From assembly GCA_024234975.1 (NCBI GenBank), contig JACKNH010000020.1, positions 7,103 to 71,102 on the forward strand: 64,000 bases of DNA, written 5' to 3'. Both the position numbers and the translations under genes were made by a program. Of the stretch, positions 53,455 through 62,139 are shown in pieces. The notes beneath the pieces were generated by a model, which was given only the letters and a program-made list of their open reading frames with translations, was not told the DNA's origin and made no database searches. This DNA comes from Gammaproteobacteria bacterium. GTDB lineage: Bacteria; Pseudomonadota; Gammaproteobacteria; Ga0077536. Position 1 is the first letter of the stretch, and the number at the start of each line of letters is the position of its first letter.

Positions 53455-54678
53455 TCAGCGAATCAGCCGGGCACCGCGCGCCAGCCGTGGCGGTCTGCCG
53501 CCCAGGCCCATCGCATTGCGGACCAGCTTCGCCTTGAGCGCCGGTATCGCGGTCACGCCCAGCATCACCGCGTGGCGTGCCAGTCCGGCGATGGCAAGAT
53601 CGCTGGCGAACAATCGCGCGAGGGTATCGGAGAAACGCACGGTCGCCTGGTGATCCGGCAGCCGCTGTTCGCGCCAGACGTCGATGACATCGCTGCACCC
53701 GGCATCTTGCATACCATGGACTGCGACAGCTTCCAGCAATGCCGCAACATCGCGCAGCCCGAGGTTCAAGCCCTGCGAGGCGTTGGGATGCACCGTATTG
53801 GCGGCATTACCAATGAGCACGGCACGTGGCGCGGCAATTTCGTTGGCGCGAACCAAACGTAACGGGTACACCTGTCGCGGCCCTGGTTCGCTGATCGTGC
53901 CCAGCCGCGTACCAAAGAATTCGTTCAGGCGCTGCGTATAGTCGTCCCCGGGCATCGCCTGCATGGCGCTTGCAGCGCTTGTCGCCATGGTCCAGATGGA
54001 GACGTAACGCCTTCCTCCGAGCGGCAGCAGCGCAACCGGTCCAGCGGTATCGAAACGTTCGAATGCGGTAAAGGCCTGGGGGCGGGCGACGCTGACATTG
54101 GCGACGACGGCGCTTCGCTGGTAATCATGAACCGCGGCGCCGATGCCGAGTAAATCGCGCGTCGCCGAGTCAACGCCGTCGGCCGCGACCACCAGCTTTG
54201 CAGATATTTCGCAGGTCTGGCCGCCGTGTTCAACGACCAGTCGGCGACCCTCGGGCTGCAATTCAAGCGCCGTGACCCGTGCCGGCGCCAGTCGGGTGAC
54301 GCCTGCCAGATCCTGCAAATGGCGTTCGGTGACGGTGGCGAGTCTAAGCGCGGGACAGACATAGCCCATCGCGTCGACCCCGGCATCTTCGGCGGTCAGC
54401 GTGGTGACGCCGAATCGACCGCGCTCGGTGATGTGAATCGAGCGTATCGGCGTGACCTCCGCGGCCAGCGGCTGCCACATGCCTAATGCTGACAAAATCT
54501 TCCACGACGCATGCGCAAGCGCCAAACCGCGCTGATCGGGCGTATCGCCGGCAGTTACGGCCAGCGGCGCCCGCGCTTCAATGACAATGACGCGCAAGCC
54601 GAGCTGTGCCAGACCGGCGGCCAACGTGGCGCCGGTGAATCCGGCGCCGATGATGGCGCAGTCACAGGTCTCGTTCAC
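53455..54678 (-). CDS. ubiH: UbiH-like ubiquinone-biosynthesis FAD monooxygenase
   Basis: A 407-residue paralogue of the next gene. FAD motif CAIIGAGFTGATLAAGLA, DG motif VVAADGVDSATRDLL, and second FAD motif LIGNAANTVHPNASQGLNLG. In most relatives this last motif reads GDAAH; here it is GNAAN, with Asp replaced by Asn. It starts at GTG 54678, overlapping the pepP stop by 4 nt (GTGA). Probably acts at C4 of the ring, as UbiH does; the substitution might affect flavin binding. Confidence 0.9.
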   Translation of the reverse strand: MNETCDCAIIGAGFTGATLAAGLAQLGLRVIVIEARAPLAVTAGDTPDQRGLALAHASWKILSALGMWQPLAAEVTPIRSIHITERGRFGVTTLTAEDAGVDAMGYVCPALRLATVTERHLQDLAGVTRLAPARVTALELQPEGRRLVVEHGGQTCEISAKLVVAADGVDSATRDLLGIGAAVHDYQRSAVVANVSVARPQAFTAFERFDTAGPVALLPLGGRRYVSIWTMATSAASAMQAMPGDDYTQRLNEFFGTRLGTISEPGPRQVYPLRLVRANEIAAPRAVLIGNAANTVHPNASQGLNLGLRDVAALLEAVAVHGMQDAGCSDVIDVWREQRLPDHQATVRFSDTLARLFASDLAIAGLARHAVMLGVTAIPALKAKLVRNAMGLGGRPPRLARGARLIR

Positions 54679-55988
54679 GCCGCCCGCGCCATCAACGCTT
54701 CTATCTCGGCCACCGACTTGGCCAGCGCGCCGGTCAGCACTTCGTTGCCGCTGCTGGTGACCAGTACGTCGTCCTCGATGCGGATGCCGATGTTCCACCA
54801 GCGCTTGGCCAGCCCCTTGGTGCCGGCGGGCAGATACAAGCCGGGTTCCACTGTCAGCACCATGCCCGGTTCGAGCAGCCGCCATTGCGTACCCACCTTG
54901 TAGTCACCCACATCATGCACGTCCATCCCCAGCCAATGTCCCGTGCGATGCATGTAGTACTGCCGGTATGCGCCTTCCTTGATCAAGGTCGGCACACGCC
55001 CTTTGAGGATATTCAGCTCGACCAGGCCTTTGGTCAGCACTTTCACCGCCGCCTCATGTGGATCATTCCAGTGGTTGCCGGGCTGAACCTTGGCAATGGC
55101 CGCGGCCTGGGCCGCCAGCACAACTTCATACACGTCACGCTGAGCACTGCTGAACCGGCCGTTGACCGGGAAGGTCCGGGTGATATCTGATGCATAGTGG
55201 TCGTATTCAGCACCGGCATCGATCAGCAACAGTTCGCCGTCATTCAACACCGCGTTGTTTTCGGTGTAGTGCAGGATGCAACCATTCTCACCACCGCCGA
55301 CGATGGATGGATAGGCCGGGGAACGACTACCGCCCTGCATGAAGGTGTTCAGCAACGCGGCCTCAACCTCGTACTCGCGCAAACCCGGCTTGCAGGTACG
55401 CATGGCCTGCTCATGCGCAAGCACGGATATTTTTGCCGCCTGCTTCATCGCCGCGATTTCCTTGCGCGACTTCACCAGCCGCATTTCATGCAGGTGGTGC
55501 GCCAAGGAAACGATTTCCTCCGGACTGTGTACGCCGGCGCGCTTGCGGCCACTGACTTCGGCAACCCAGGCCAGGACGTGTTGATCGAATTCCGGATAGC
55601 GGCCCATCGTATAGAAGATGCGCTCCTTGTTCTCGATCAGGCCGGGCAGGATTTCATCGATGTCGGAAATCGGGAACGCATCATCCGCGCCATAGAGTTC
55701 GCAGGCGCCTTCGATACCTGCCCGGCGCCCGTGCCAGGTTTCCGCGGCAGGGTCCCGTTCACGACAGAACAACAGGAATTCGCCCTGCTTGCGGTCCGGC
55801 ACGAACACCGCAACCGCTTCGGGCTCGGCAAATCCTGTGAGGTAATGAAAGTCGCTGTCGGCGCGATGCGGGAACAGTACGTCACCATTACGTACATGTT
55901 CGGGCGCTGTCGGCTGAATCGCGATCCCGCCGCTGTTGACGATGTCCATCAGGCGCTTTCGGCGCCGGGCGAATTCCTGTTTATCCAT
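54675..55988 (-). CDS. pepP: Xaa-Pro aminopeptidase
   Basis: A 437-residue aminopeptidase P. N-terminal creatinase-like domain with DSDFHYLTGFAEPEAVAV; metal-binding catalytic domain with HYTENNAVLNDGELLLIDAG, DITRTFPVNGRF, RTGHWLGMDVHDVGDY, and EPGLYLPAG. It removes N-terminal residues before proline. It heads the pepP-ubiH-ubiI set, as in E. coli; ygfB lies 23 nt upstream. Confidence 0.96.
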   Translation of the reverse strand: MDKQEFARRRKRLMDIVNSGGIAIQPTAPEHVRNGDVLFPHRADSDFHYLTGFAEPEAVAVFVPDRKQGEFLLFCRERDPAAETWHGRRAGIEGACELYGADDAFPISDIDEILPGLIENKERIFYTMGRYPEFDQHVLAWVAEVSGRKRAGVHSPEEIVSLAHHLHEMRLVKSRKEIAAMKQAAKISVLAHEQAMRTCKPGLREYEVEAALLNTFMQGGSRSPAYPSIVGGGENGCILHYTENNAVLNDGELLLIDAGAEYDHYASDITRTFPVNGRFSSAQRDVYEVVLAAQAAAIAKVQPGNHWNDPHEAAVKVLTKGLVELNILKGRVPTLIKEGAYRQYYMHRTGHWLGMDVHDVGDYKVGTQWRLLEPGMVLTVEPGLYLPAGTKGLAKRWWNIGIRIEDDVLVTSSGNEVLTGALAKSVAEIEALMARAA

Positions 55989-56011
55989 AGCGTTGTGTCA
56001 GTTGCTTTATC

Positions 56012-56581
56012 TCAGTGCAAGGTGGGCGCCGGCTCGTCAGATGCGCCGGAATCATCAAATCGCGTTTCCTCGCGCAGCATCAGCACCCCGATGCGCACGT
56101 ATTCCACGATTTCCTCGAACGCGCGTTCGTTGTCTTCATCCAGCGCTGATTTTTCATCGGCCTGCGAAATCTGTTTCAGGTCTGAAAGGAAGCCACGGCA
56201 GTCCTCGCTCAATACGGATATATCGACCACGCCGGCAATGCCGAACCCGACCAGAAACCCGCGGCACCAGTTGGCGACCGAGCGGACGCGGCGGGTGAAC
56301 TGACGGTTATCGTCGACCAACAGCAATCTGAATGACAGCTCTTCATCGACAATCGCCGACCGGGTTTGCCGCAGCAGCGCCCACAGCACGCCGGCCTCGC
56401 CGCCGGTGCTCACCGGCGGTGCATCCTCACCAACCACCTGGCGTAACCAGAGCTGCGCATCGAAGGTTTCCGGGTTGCATAACATTCCGCACAGCATGCC
56501 GTGGCATTCGGCGGCATCGAGATCCGAATCCAGGGCGGACAGTGCGCGATCTACATTCTGATAATCAGCATCGACTTCCAT
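56012..56581 (-). CDS. ygfB: UPF0149/YgfB-family protein
   Basis: A 189-residue UPF0149 protein: SDLDAAECHGMLCGMLC at the N terminus, then VANWCRGFLVGFG and EEIVEYVRIGVLMLREE. Function is not well defined; in Pseudomonas, YgfB affects regulation of an amidase. Its place before pepP and divergent from TIGR02449-zapA is conserved across gammaproteobacteria, supporting the call. Confidence 0.94.
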   Translation of the reverse strand: MEVDADYQNVDRALSALDSDLDAAECHGMLCGMLCNPETFDAQLWLRQVVGEDAPPVSTGGEAGVLWALLRQTRSAIVDEELSFRLLLVDDNRQFTRRVRSVANWCRGFLVGFGIAGVVDISVLSEDCRGFLSDLKQISQADEKSALDEDNERAFEEIVEYVRIGVLMLREETRFDDSGASDEPAPTLH

Positions 56582-56740
56582 GCCGGGTATTATTTCATGG
56601 CCTATCCGGCAAGGCCTAATGCCGTGCGACGACGATGACGGTGAGCGCGGTCACGTCCCTCCACATCCAGTGTTGACCATGGGTGATCGGCACTCTATAT
56701 TGCCGTGGAATTCGACTGCGCCCGGGTGCCGGCATCGTCC

Positions 56741-56962
56741 ATGAGCACAGAAAATCGTGAAAAGCTTGAGCTGGCTGCCCTCGAAAACCGGGTTGATGAA
56801 TTGATCAAGACGGTGGACAGTCTGGCAAACGAAAACCAGGCCTTGCGCCACCAGCAGGCACAGCTCACCGCCGAACGCGCCGCGCTGATCGAAAAGACCG
56901 AAATGGCACGCAGCCGTGTCGAATCGATGATCGCCCGGTTGAAGGCGATGGAAACCCGCTGA
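56741..56962 (+). CDS. TIGR02449-family coiled-coil protein (ZapB-like)
   Basis: A 73-residue coiled coil (LAALENRVDELIKTVDSLAN, then ALRHQQAQLTAERAALIEK), the TIGR02449 family often found just upstream of zapA. Size and heptad pattern resemble cell-division factor ZapB. The start is ATG 56741 (MSTENREK). zapA follows 28 nt downstream, so the two are probably cotranscribed. Confidence 0.9.
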   Translation: MSTENREKLELAALENRVDELIKTVDSLANENQALRHQQAQLTAERAALIEKTEMARSRVESMIARLKAMETR

Positions 56963-56990
56963 CTTCGCCAAAGTCCCAGGAAGCCCGAAC

Positions 56991-57326
56991 ATGAGCGCCA
57001 ATCCGCAACCTGTTACCGTGACGATATTCGACAAGGACTACATCGTCGGCTGCACGGAGGAAGAGCGCGAGTCATTGATGAAGGCAGTGACTTACCTGAA
57101 CCGCAAGATGCAGGAGCTGCGCGACAAAGGTAAAGTCATCGGCACCGAGCGCATCGCCGTCATGTCGGCGCTGAACATTACCCACGAATTTCTTGAATAC
57201 AAACGCAGCAACGAGGAGTTTGCCAGCGTGGTCGGCAGCGGGATCGAACGGATCCAGGCAAAGATTTCTCACGCCTTGACCCGCGGCCAACAATTGAAAT
57301 CAACCGATCTGACCGAACATACCTGA
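56991..57326 (+). CDS. zapA: Cell division protein ZapA
   Basis: A 111-residue ZapA: VTVTIFDKDYIVGCTEEERE, AVTYLNRKMQELRDKGKVIG, and the C-terminal coil. It promotes FtsZ bundling at midcell. AGGAAG lies 9-10 nt upstream. 6S RNA follows, the standard gammaproteobacterial order. An 18-bp palindrome at 57333-57350 lies just past the stop. Confidence 0.95.
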   Translation: MSANPQPVTVTIFDKDYIVGCTEEERESLMKAVTYLNRKMQELRDKGKVIGTERIAVMSALNITHEFLEYKRSNEEFASVVGSGIERIQAKISHALTRGQQLKSTDLTEHT

Positions 57327-57332
57327 TCGCAT

Positions 57333-57350
57333 GCCACCCGGCCGGGTGGC
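57333..57350 (+). terminator. Palindromic hairpin after zapA
   Basis: GCCACCCGGCCGGGTGGC is a perfect palindrome that can fold into a short GC stem 6 nt past the zapA stop. No U run follows. It may separate zapA from the 6S RNA unit. Confidence 0.5.
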
Positions 57351-57484
57351 GGCTTCATCCCCGGGCAATATTGCCGATATACACTCTGCGCGGTTGCGCA
57401 TGATGAATTCTCTGCCGGGAAGTATGTCGCGCCATGCTGGTAACAGCGGGCGCGGTTAGTTCACAATATGCAGTCTGCTATGGT

Positions 57485-57668
57485 GTCCTCTGCGGTGTTC
57501 GCGCCGGAAGCGATTACCCCTTGAGCCTATGTTAATAAGCTAAGGGATTGATCTGGTTCGCGATGTTGTGCACGGCCGCACTCCGGCAAGCCTGATTCGC
57601 GCCGAGAAGTCCCACCTTGAACCCCCGGTTCAAGGACAACTGCTTCTGAAACGGCATCGGCGGAGGAC
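57485..57668 (+). ncRNA. ssrS: 6S RNA
   Basis: A 184 nt RNA, the same length as E. coli 6S. The closing stem pairs GTCCTCTGC (57485-57493) with GCGGAGGAC (57660-57668). The diagnostic 3' arm CACCTTGAACC ... GGTTCAAGG, the CCCCTTGAGCC segment on the 5' side and the TCCGGCAAGCC / CCGAGAAG region all match. A -10-like TATGGT lies just upstream. 6S binds the sigma-70 holoenzyme in stationary phase. It sits directly after zapA, as in other gammaproteobacteria; the usual ygfA (5-FCL) gene is missing behind it. Confidence 0.93.
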
Positions 57669-57735
57669 ACCGCCCTTAACTCGCGCGGCCCGATGATCCG
57701 TCGGGCATGGCGCCTGGCGACACAGGTGCAAATCC

Positions 57736-58203
57736 GTGAACTACTGGCTGATGAAGTCCGAACCGGACGAGTTCAGTATCGATGCATTGAAAGCCTCACC
57801 CCGCCGCACGGCGACCTGGGATGGGGTACGCAACTACCAGGTGCGCAACATGATGCGCGATGAAATGCGCACCGGTGATCTCGCCCTTTTTTACCATTCG
57901 AGCTGTCCACAGCCTGGCGTTGCCGGTGTCATGCAAATCAGTGGCAAGGCTTTCATCGATGAATCCGCCTTTGATCCGGCAAGCGACTATTTCGACGGCA
58001 AGAGCACCCGCGATAACCCGCGCTGGTATGCAGTCAAGGTCCGTTTCGAACGCAAGTTTGACGAGATCATTCCGCTCGAAGCCTTGCGCACAGTACCAGC
58101 ACTTGCTGACATGCTGATTCTGCGGCGGGGCAACCGCCTTTCAGTCACGCCGGTCACGCCTGCGCAGTGGAAAGCCGTACTAAGCCTGGCCGGCCCGGCA
58201 TGA
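57736..58203 (+). CDS. EVE-domain protein
   Basis: A 155-residue EVE (PUA-like) protein: MNYWLMKSEPDEFSID, TATWDGVRNYQVRNMMR, LALFYHSSCPQPGVAGV, and NPRWYAVKVRF. EVE proteins have a pocket that fits modified nucleobases. It starts with GTG 57736, with GGTG and little else as a ribosome site. It replaces ygfA in the usual position after 6S RNA. Confidence 0.93.
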   Translation: MNYWLMKSEPDEFSIDALKASPRRTATWDGVRNYQVRNMMRDEMRTGDLALFYHSSCPQPGVAGVMQISGKAFIDESAFDPASDYFDGKSTRDNPRWYAVKVRFERKFDEIIPLEALRTVPALADMLILRRGNRLSVTPVTPAQWKAVLSLAGPA

Positions 58204-58315
58204 ATCCCTGAACAACTGTCCATGCCGCAGCGCGAATCGTTGCGCACGTGGCGCGCCAACGCTGGAACCGTTGTACTATTACAGTTTGTCACCTGTAAAA
58301 CAGGCGGGGGATTGT

Positions 58316-60289
58316 ATGCGCGGTGTACTGTCTTTGGCTATCACGCTGACCGGTTGCCTCTGCCTGGCCGCCACTGCCAGCGCCGGTGACGGCGTCGGCG
58401 CCGGTGCGCTCGTTGTGGAGCCGCCCACGCTGCGCTCGCTGGGGTTTGAATGGCGCATCGAGGGCGACGACAACCGTAACGCCTCGGTCGCCCTGACCTA
58501 CCGACTGTCCGGTTCCGAACAATGGCGGGAAGGGTTACCGCCGCTGCGCCTGCACGGTGAACGCACGGTGTTCTGGGGTTCCCTGGATTACACAGCGCCA
58601 AACATGTTCGCCGGCAGTGTTTTCTATCTGGAGCCCGGCGCGACGTATGACGTTCGCCTGGTATTGCAGGATCCCGATGGCGTCAGCGGTGAGGCGACCC
58701 GCATCGTCACCGTCACTACCCGCAGCGAACCCATGCCGGCCACCGGCGGCAACACCTATCACGTGTATCCGCCGGGTTACGAAGGGCAACAGCAGCAACC
58801 CGCTTTCCAGGGCTTGCTCGCCGCGTATTACACCGCCGCGCTGGGCGGTGACTGGAGCCGCGCCTCGCCGCCCAGGGTCAAAGCCGGGGACACCATTCTC
58901 GTGCACGGCGGCGTGTACAAGGATTTCAATCGCCATAATTACAGCCACGAAATACAGTCAGGATTCACCACCTGCTGCGGCACGCCATTTGACGGCACCT
59001 ATTTCCTCACGGCTGACGGCACACCCGACAAACCCATCGCCATCAAGGCCGCGGGTGACGGTGAGGTGATTTTCGATGGCGATGGCAACAACGTGTTGTT
59101 CAACGTCGTTGGAGGTGATTACCACTATTTCGAAGGCATCACGTTCCGCAACACGGTTACCGCGATTGAAGCGGGTCAGAAAGGGATCGCCGGCACGCGC
59201 GGATTGACCGTCAAGCGCAGTCGATTCTTCGATGTCGGCATTGCCGTGCACACTGACTGGTCCGGGTCCAGCAACTTCTATATTGCCGACAACGTGATGA
59301 TCGGCCGTCAGAATCCCGACGAACTGTTCGGTTGGTATAACGTTGCGCCGTGGAACCAGCTACCTGATTTCGAAACCCGCCGGCTGATTCACTCGTATTA
59401 CGCTGTCGCCGTTTATGGTTCGGGGCATGTCGTTGCCTACAACCGCATCAGCGGATTCCACGACGCCGTGGATCACGCCACCTATGGCATGCCTGACGAT
59501 TATCCGAACACCCGGCGCGACCGCATGCCGGTATCCATCGACTTCCATAACAACGATGTTTCGAACGTCGATGACAATTGCTTTGAGGCGGACGGCTCCA
59601 TGCACAACATCCGCGTGTTCGACAACCGCTGCTTCAATGCCGGCGTCGGCGCGATGAGTCCGCAGCCGGTATTCGGCGGGCCGGCATATTTCATCCGCAA
59701 CGTCGTCTATCACAGCCCGTTCGGACCGGTGAAGATCCATGGCGATCCTGCTGGCGCGATCTATTACCACAACACCTACATCGGCGAGGTCGCGCAGCTG
59801 ACACCGGCTTCCAACCTGCATTTCCGCAATAACCTGATATTCGGCCAGGGCCGTCGACCGGCAGTATTCGCAGTGCAGACCTACACCAATTACAGCTCCT
59901 CCGATTACAACGGATTCCGGCCCAACCCGGAATCCGACACCGCCTTCGAATGGCATGCGCCGCCGAAGGACATTCCGGCCCGCTATGACCAACCACCGGT
60001 GGCGCAACGCTTCAAATCGTTCGCGGCATACCGCCGCGCCACCGGACAGGATCAACACAGCGTATTGCTCGACTATGACATCTTCGTCAATGCCCGCATG
60101 CCTGACTTCAATGATCCGACCCGGTTGTACAAACCGGACGAGGTTGATCTGCAACTCAAGGCCGGCGCAGGTGCGATTGACGCCGGCGTTGCACTACCCA
60201 ATATCAACGACGGATTCAACGGCAGCGCACCCGATCTCGGCGCGTACGAATACGGCCAGCCAATGCCCCACTACGGGCCGCGCCCCTAG
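58316..60289 (+). CDS. Secreted right-handed beta-helix protein
   Basis: A 657-residue exported protein. Signal peptide about 1-23 (LSLAITLTGCLCLAATASAG), an N-terminal fibronectin-like beta region (VALTYRLSGSEQWREGLPPL, ATYDVRLVLQDPDG), then a pectate-lyase-type beta helix (AGDTILVHGGVYKDF, DYHYFEGITFRNTVTAI, GLTVKRSRFFDVGIAVHTDW, FYIADNVMIG). The end GSAPDLGAYEYG is typical of this class. It probably binds or cleaves polysaccharide. The start is ATG 58316; a frame from 58271 adds a non-signal-like leader. The aconitase X gene follows by 22 nt. Confidence 0.88.
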   Translation: MRGVLSLAITLTGCLCLAATASAGDGVGAGALVVEPPTLRSLGFEWRIEGDDNRNASVALTYRLSGSEQWREGLPPLRLHGERTVFWGSLDYTAPNMFAGSVFYLEPGATYDVRLVLQDPDGVSGEATRIVTVTTRSEPMPATGGNTYHVYPPGYEGQQQQPAFQGLLAAYYTAALGGDWSRASPPRVKAGDTILVHGGVYKDFNRHNYSHEIQSGFTTCCGTPFDGTYFLTADGTPDKPIAIKAAGDGEVIFDGDGNNVLFNVVGGDYHYFEGITFRNTVTAIEAGQKGIAGTRGLTVKRSRFFDVGIAVHTDWSGSSNFYIADNVMIGRQNPDELFGWYNVAPWNQLPDFETRRLIHSYYAVAVYGSGHVVAYNRISGFHDAVDHATYGMPDDYPNTRRDRMPVSIDFHNNDVSNVDDNCFEADGSMHNIRVFDNRCFNAGVGAMSPQPVFGGPAYFIRNVVYHSPFGPVKIHGDPAGAIYYHNTYIGEVAQLTPASNLHFRNNLIFGQGRRPAVFAVQTYTNYSSSDYNGFRPNPESDTAFEWHAPPKDIPARYDQPPVAQRFKSFAAYRRATGQDQHSVLLDYDIFVNARMPDFNDPTRLYKPDEVDLQLKAGAGAIDAGVALPNINDGFNGSAPDLGAYEYGQPMPHYGPRP

Positions 60290-60311
60290 CGTCTGAAGCA
60301 GGACGACCATC

Positions 60312-61604
60312 ATGAGCCTGAAGCTACGCGACGACGAAAAAGCCATGCTTGCGGGAGACTACGGCCCTGCGCGGCAGAAGGCCATGGCGTTGCTGGTTCG
60401 CTACGCCGAGGCTCTCGGCGTTGAGCGCTTCGTTGATACCACGAACGTCGCTGGCGTTCCCGGCAGCATCACGCCGTTCCTGCACCAGTACTACGGCGCT
60501 TACGGCAGCGACTACAACACAATCTTTTCATTATTCGACCTCGACGCGGACGAAGTCGTCGAGGTCCCGAGAGTCTCGGGTCATTCCTGCATGCTGCAAG
60601 GAGGCATCGACCCGGAGAATTTTGAGGTTCTGGGCAAGACTGCCGAAGCTCTGGCGCTTGATCAGGCAGGCGAGCAGGGTGCTGCCGCGCGCGATATTGA
60701 GGTGCTGCGGACGTGCACACCCTACCTCGTTGGCAATGTTCCCGGGCGCGGAGAGCACTGCGCCTGGATGGAATCCTCAGCGGTGGTCTACTGCAATTCG
60801 GTACTGGCTGGCCGGACCAATACCGAAGGCCGCGAGAGCACCAGCGCCGCGATGCTGACAGGCAAGATCCCCGACTTCGGATTTCATCGCGACGAGTACC
60901 GATTCGGGACGCATCTGATCAAGGTGGAAACACCGGTGGAGACCATTCTGGATTGGGGAATGCTCGGGTATTTCACCGGCCAGTGTGTAGGCGAGAAAAT
61001 ACCGGTGCTCACCGGCAGCATTGGCAAACCGCAGGTCATACTGCATAAACATTTCGGCGCGGCCGCGGCATCCTCCGGTGGCGTCGAGATGTATCACATG
61101 GTTGGCCTGACTCCGGAAGCTGCCACCGAAGAGATGGCCTTCGGTCCCGGTCGACCGAAGGAAGTCTTTGTCTACGACGCCGCTGCACGTCAACGTATCT
61201 ACGACGATTTGAATGCCAACGGCCGCAGCCGTGACGTCGATTTCGTCATGTTGGGTTGCCCCCATGCCGCACTGGAACAGATCGAAGAGGCGTGCAGGCT
61301 GCTCGATGGTAGACGTCTGAGTGAAAACACCCAGCTCTGGATATTCACCTCCCGCGTTGTGCGGGCGCAGGCGCAGGCAAAAGGATATGCGCAGCGGATC
61401 ATTGCTGCGGGCGGCCACATCATTACCGATACCTGCTCCGCCATCGGCCAGGCGATTCCGCCGGGCACGAAGGTCGCGGCACTGGATTCGGCCAAGCAGG
61501 TGCATTACCTGCCTGCCATCATGAATATCGAAGCCTGGTTCGGCTCCACCGCGGATTGCATCAATGCCGCGTTGACCGGCCGCTGGCAGGGCGAACTCGT
61601 ATGA
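60312..61604 (+). CDS. Aconitase X large (catalytic) subunit
   Basis: A 430-residue AcnX-type catalytic subunit (former DUF521). Conserved Cys-rich parts are SGHSCMLQGG, CTPYLVGNVPGRGEHCAWME and the C-terminal ITDTCSAIGQAIPPG, with YCNSVLAGRTNTEGRES. AcnX enzymes are dehydratases: bacterial ones act on cis-3-hydroxy-L-proline, archaeal ones on mevalonate 5-phosphate. No proline racemase, dehydrogenase or transporter of hydroxyproline use is nearby, so the substrate is open. The small subunit follows with a 4-nt overlap. Confidence 0.92.
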   Translation: MSLKLRDDEKAMLAGDYGPARQKAMALLVRYAEALGVERFVDTTNVAGVPGSITPFLHQYYGAYGSDYNTIFSLFDLDADEVVEVPRVSGHSCMLQGGIDPENFEVLGKTAEALALDQAGEQGAAARDIEVLRTCTPYLVGNVPGRGEHCAWMESSAVVYCNSVLAGRTNTEGRESTSAAMLTGKIPDFGFHRDEYRFGTHLIKVETPVETILDWGMLGYFTGQCVGEKIPVLTGSIGKPQVILHKHFGAAAASSGGVEMYHMVGLTPEAATEEMAFGPGRPKEVFVYDAAARQRIYDDLNANGRSRDVDFVMLGCPHAALEQIEEACRLLDGRRLSENTQLWIFTSRVVRAQAQAKGYAQRIIAAGGHIITDTCSAIGQAIPPGTKVAALDSAKQVHYLPAIMNIEAWFGSTADCINAALTGRWQGELV

Positions 61605-62029
61605 GCGACTCCGTCGGAAAAATCGTACTTACCGGCCGCAAGGTCGTTGCCGGATGTATCGAGGGCGAAGCGCTGGTCACCCAGGAAACGATTTCCGGTT
61701 GGGGTGGCGTGAACCCGGTACAAGGCACGGTGATCGAAACCCGGCATGAGTTACGTGGCGTCAGCTTCAAGGACAAGATCCTGGTGTTTCCAGGCGCCAA
61801 AGGTTCGTCCGGCTGGTCGGCGATGTTCCACCACTGCCGGCTGTACGGCACCGCACCCAAGGCGATGCTGTTCACCGAGATGACGACCAAGGTCGCACTG
61901 GGCGCGGTGGTGATGCGCATCCCGACCATGACGGATTTTGATCGTGACCCCCTGACCTTGATTCGTAATGGCGACTGGGTAAAAGTCGACGCCGACAACG
62001 GCGTTGTGGAGATCACGCCTCGCAGCTGA
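61601..62029 (+). CDS. Aconitase X small (swivel) subunit
   Basis: A 142-residue DUF126 swivelling domain: GRKVVAGCIEGEALVTQETI, FPGAKGSSGWSAMFHH and ALGAVVMRIPTMTDFD. It pairs with the large subunit to form the active AcnX enzyme. The ATG overlaps the large-subunit stop (ATGA), giving tight coupling and equal production. Two-subunit forms are the bacterial type II and archaeal arrangement. Confidence 0.93.
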   Translation: MSDSVGKIVLTGRKVVAGCIEGEALVTQETISGWGGVNPVQGTVIETRHELRGVSFKDKILVFPGAKGSSGWSAMFHHCRLYGTAPKAMLFTEMTTKVALGAVVMRIPTMTDFDRDPLTLIRNGDWVKVDADNGVVEITPRS

Positions 62030-62139
62030 GCCCATGCAACCAATCCGCACGGGCGTTGACCAAGTATCTATCGTTTCATCGCAGTCAGAGGTCGCCGATT
62101 CCGGATCCGACTTCGTTCGCAAACACGGGGAGCCAACTT

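Noticed and set aside
56686..56701. -24/-12-like sequence upstream of the TIGR02449-zapA genes (CGGCACT ... TTGC)
   Set aside because: GG-to-GC distance is 13 instead of 12 bases, which abolishes sigma-54 recognition in known promoters.
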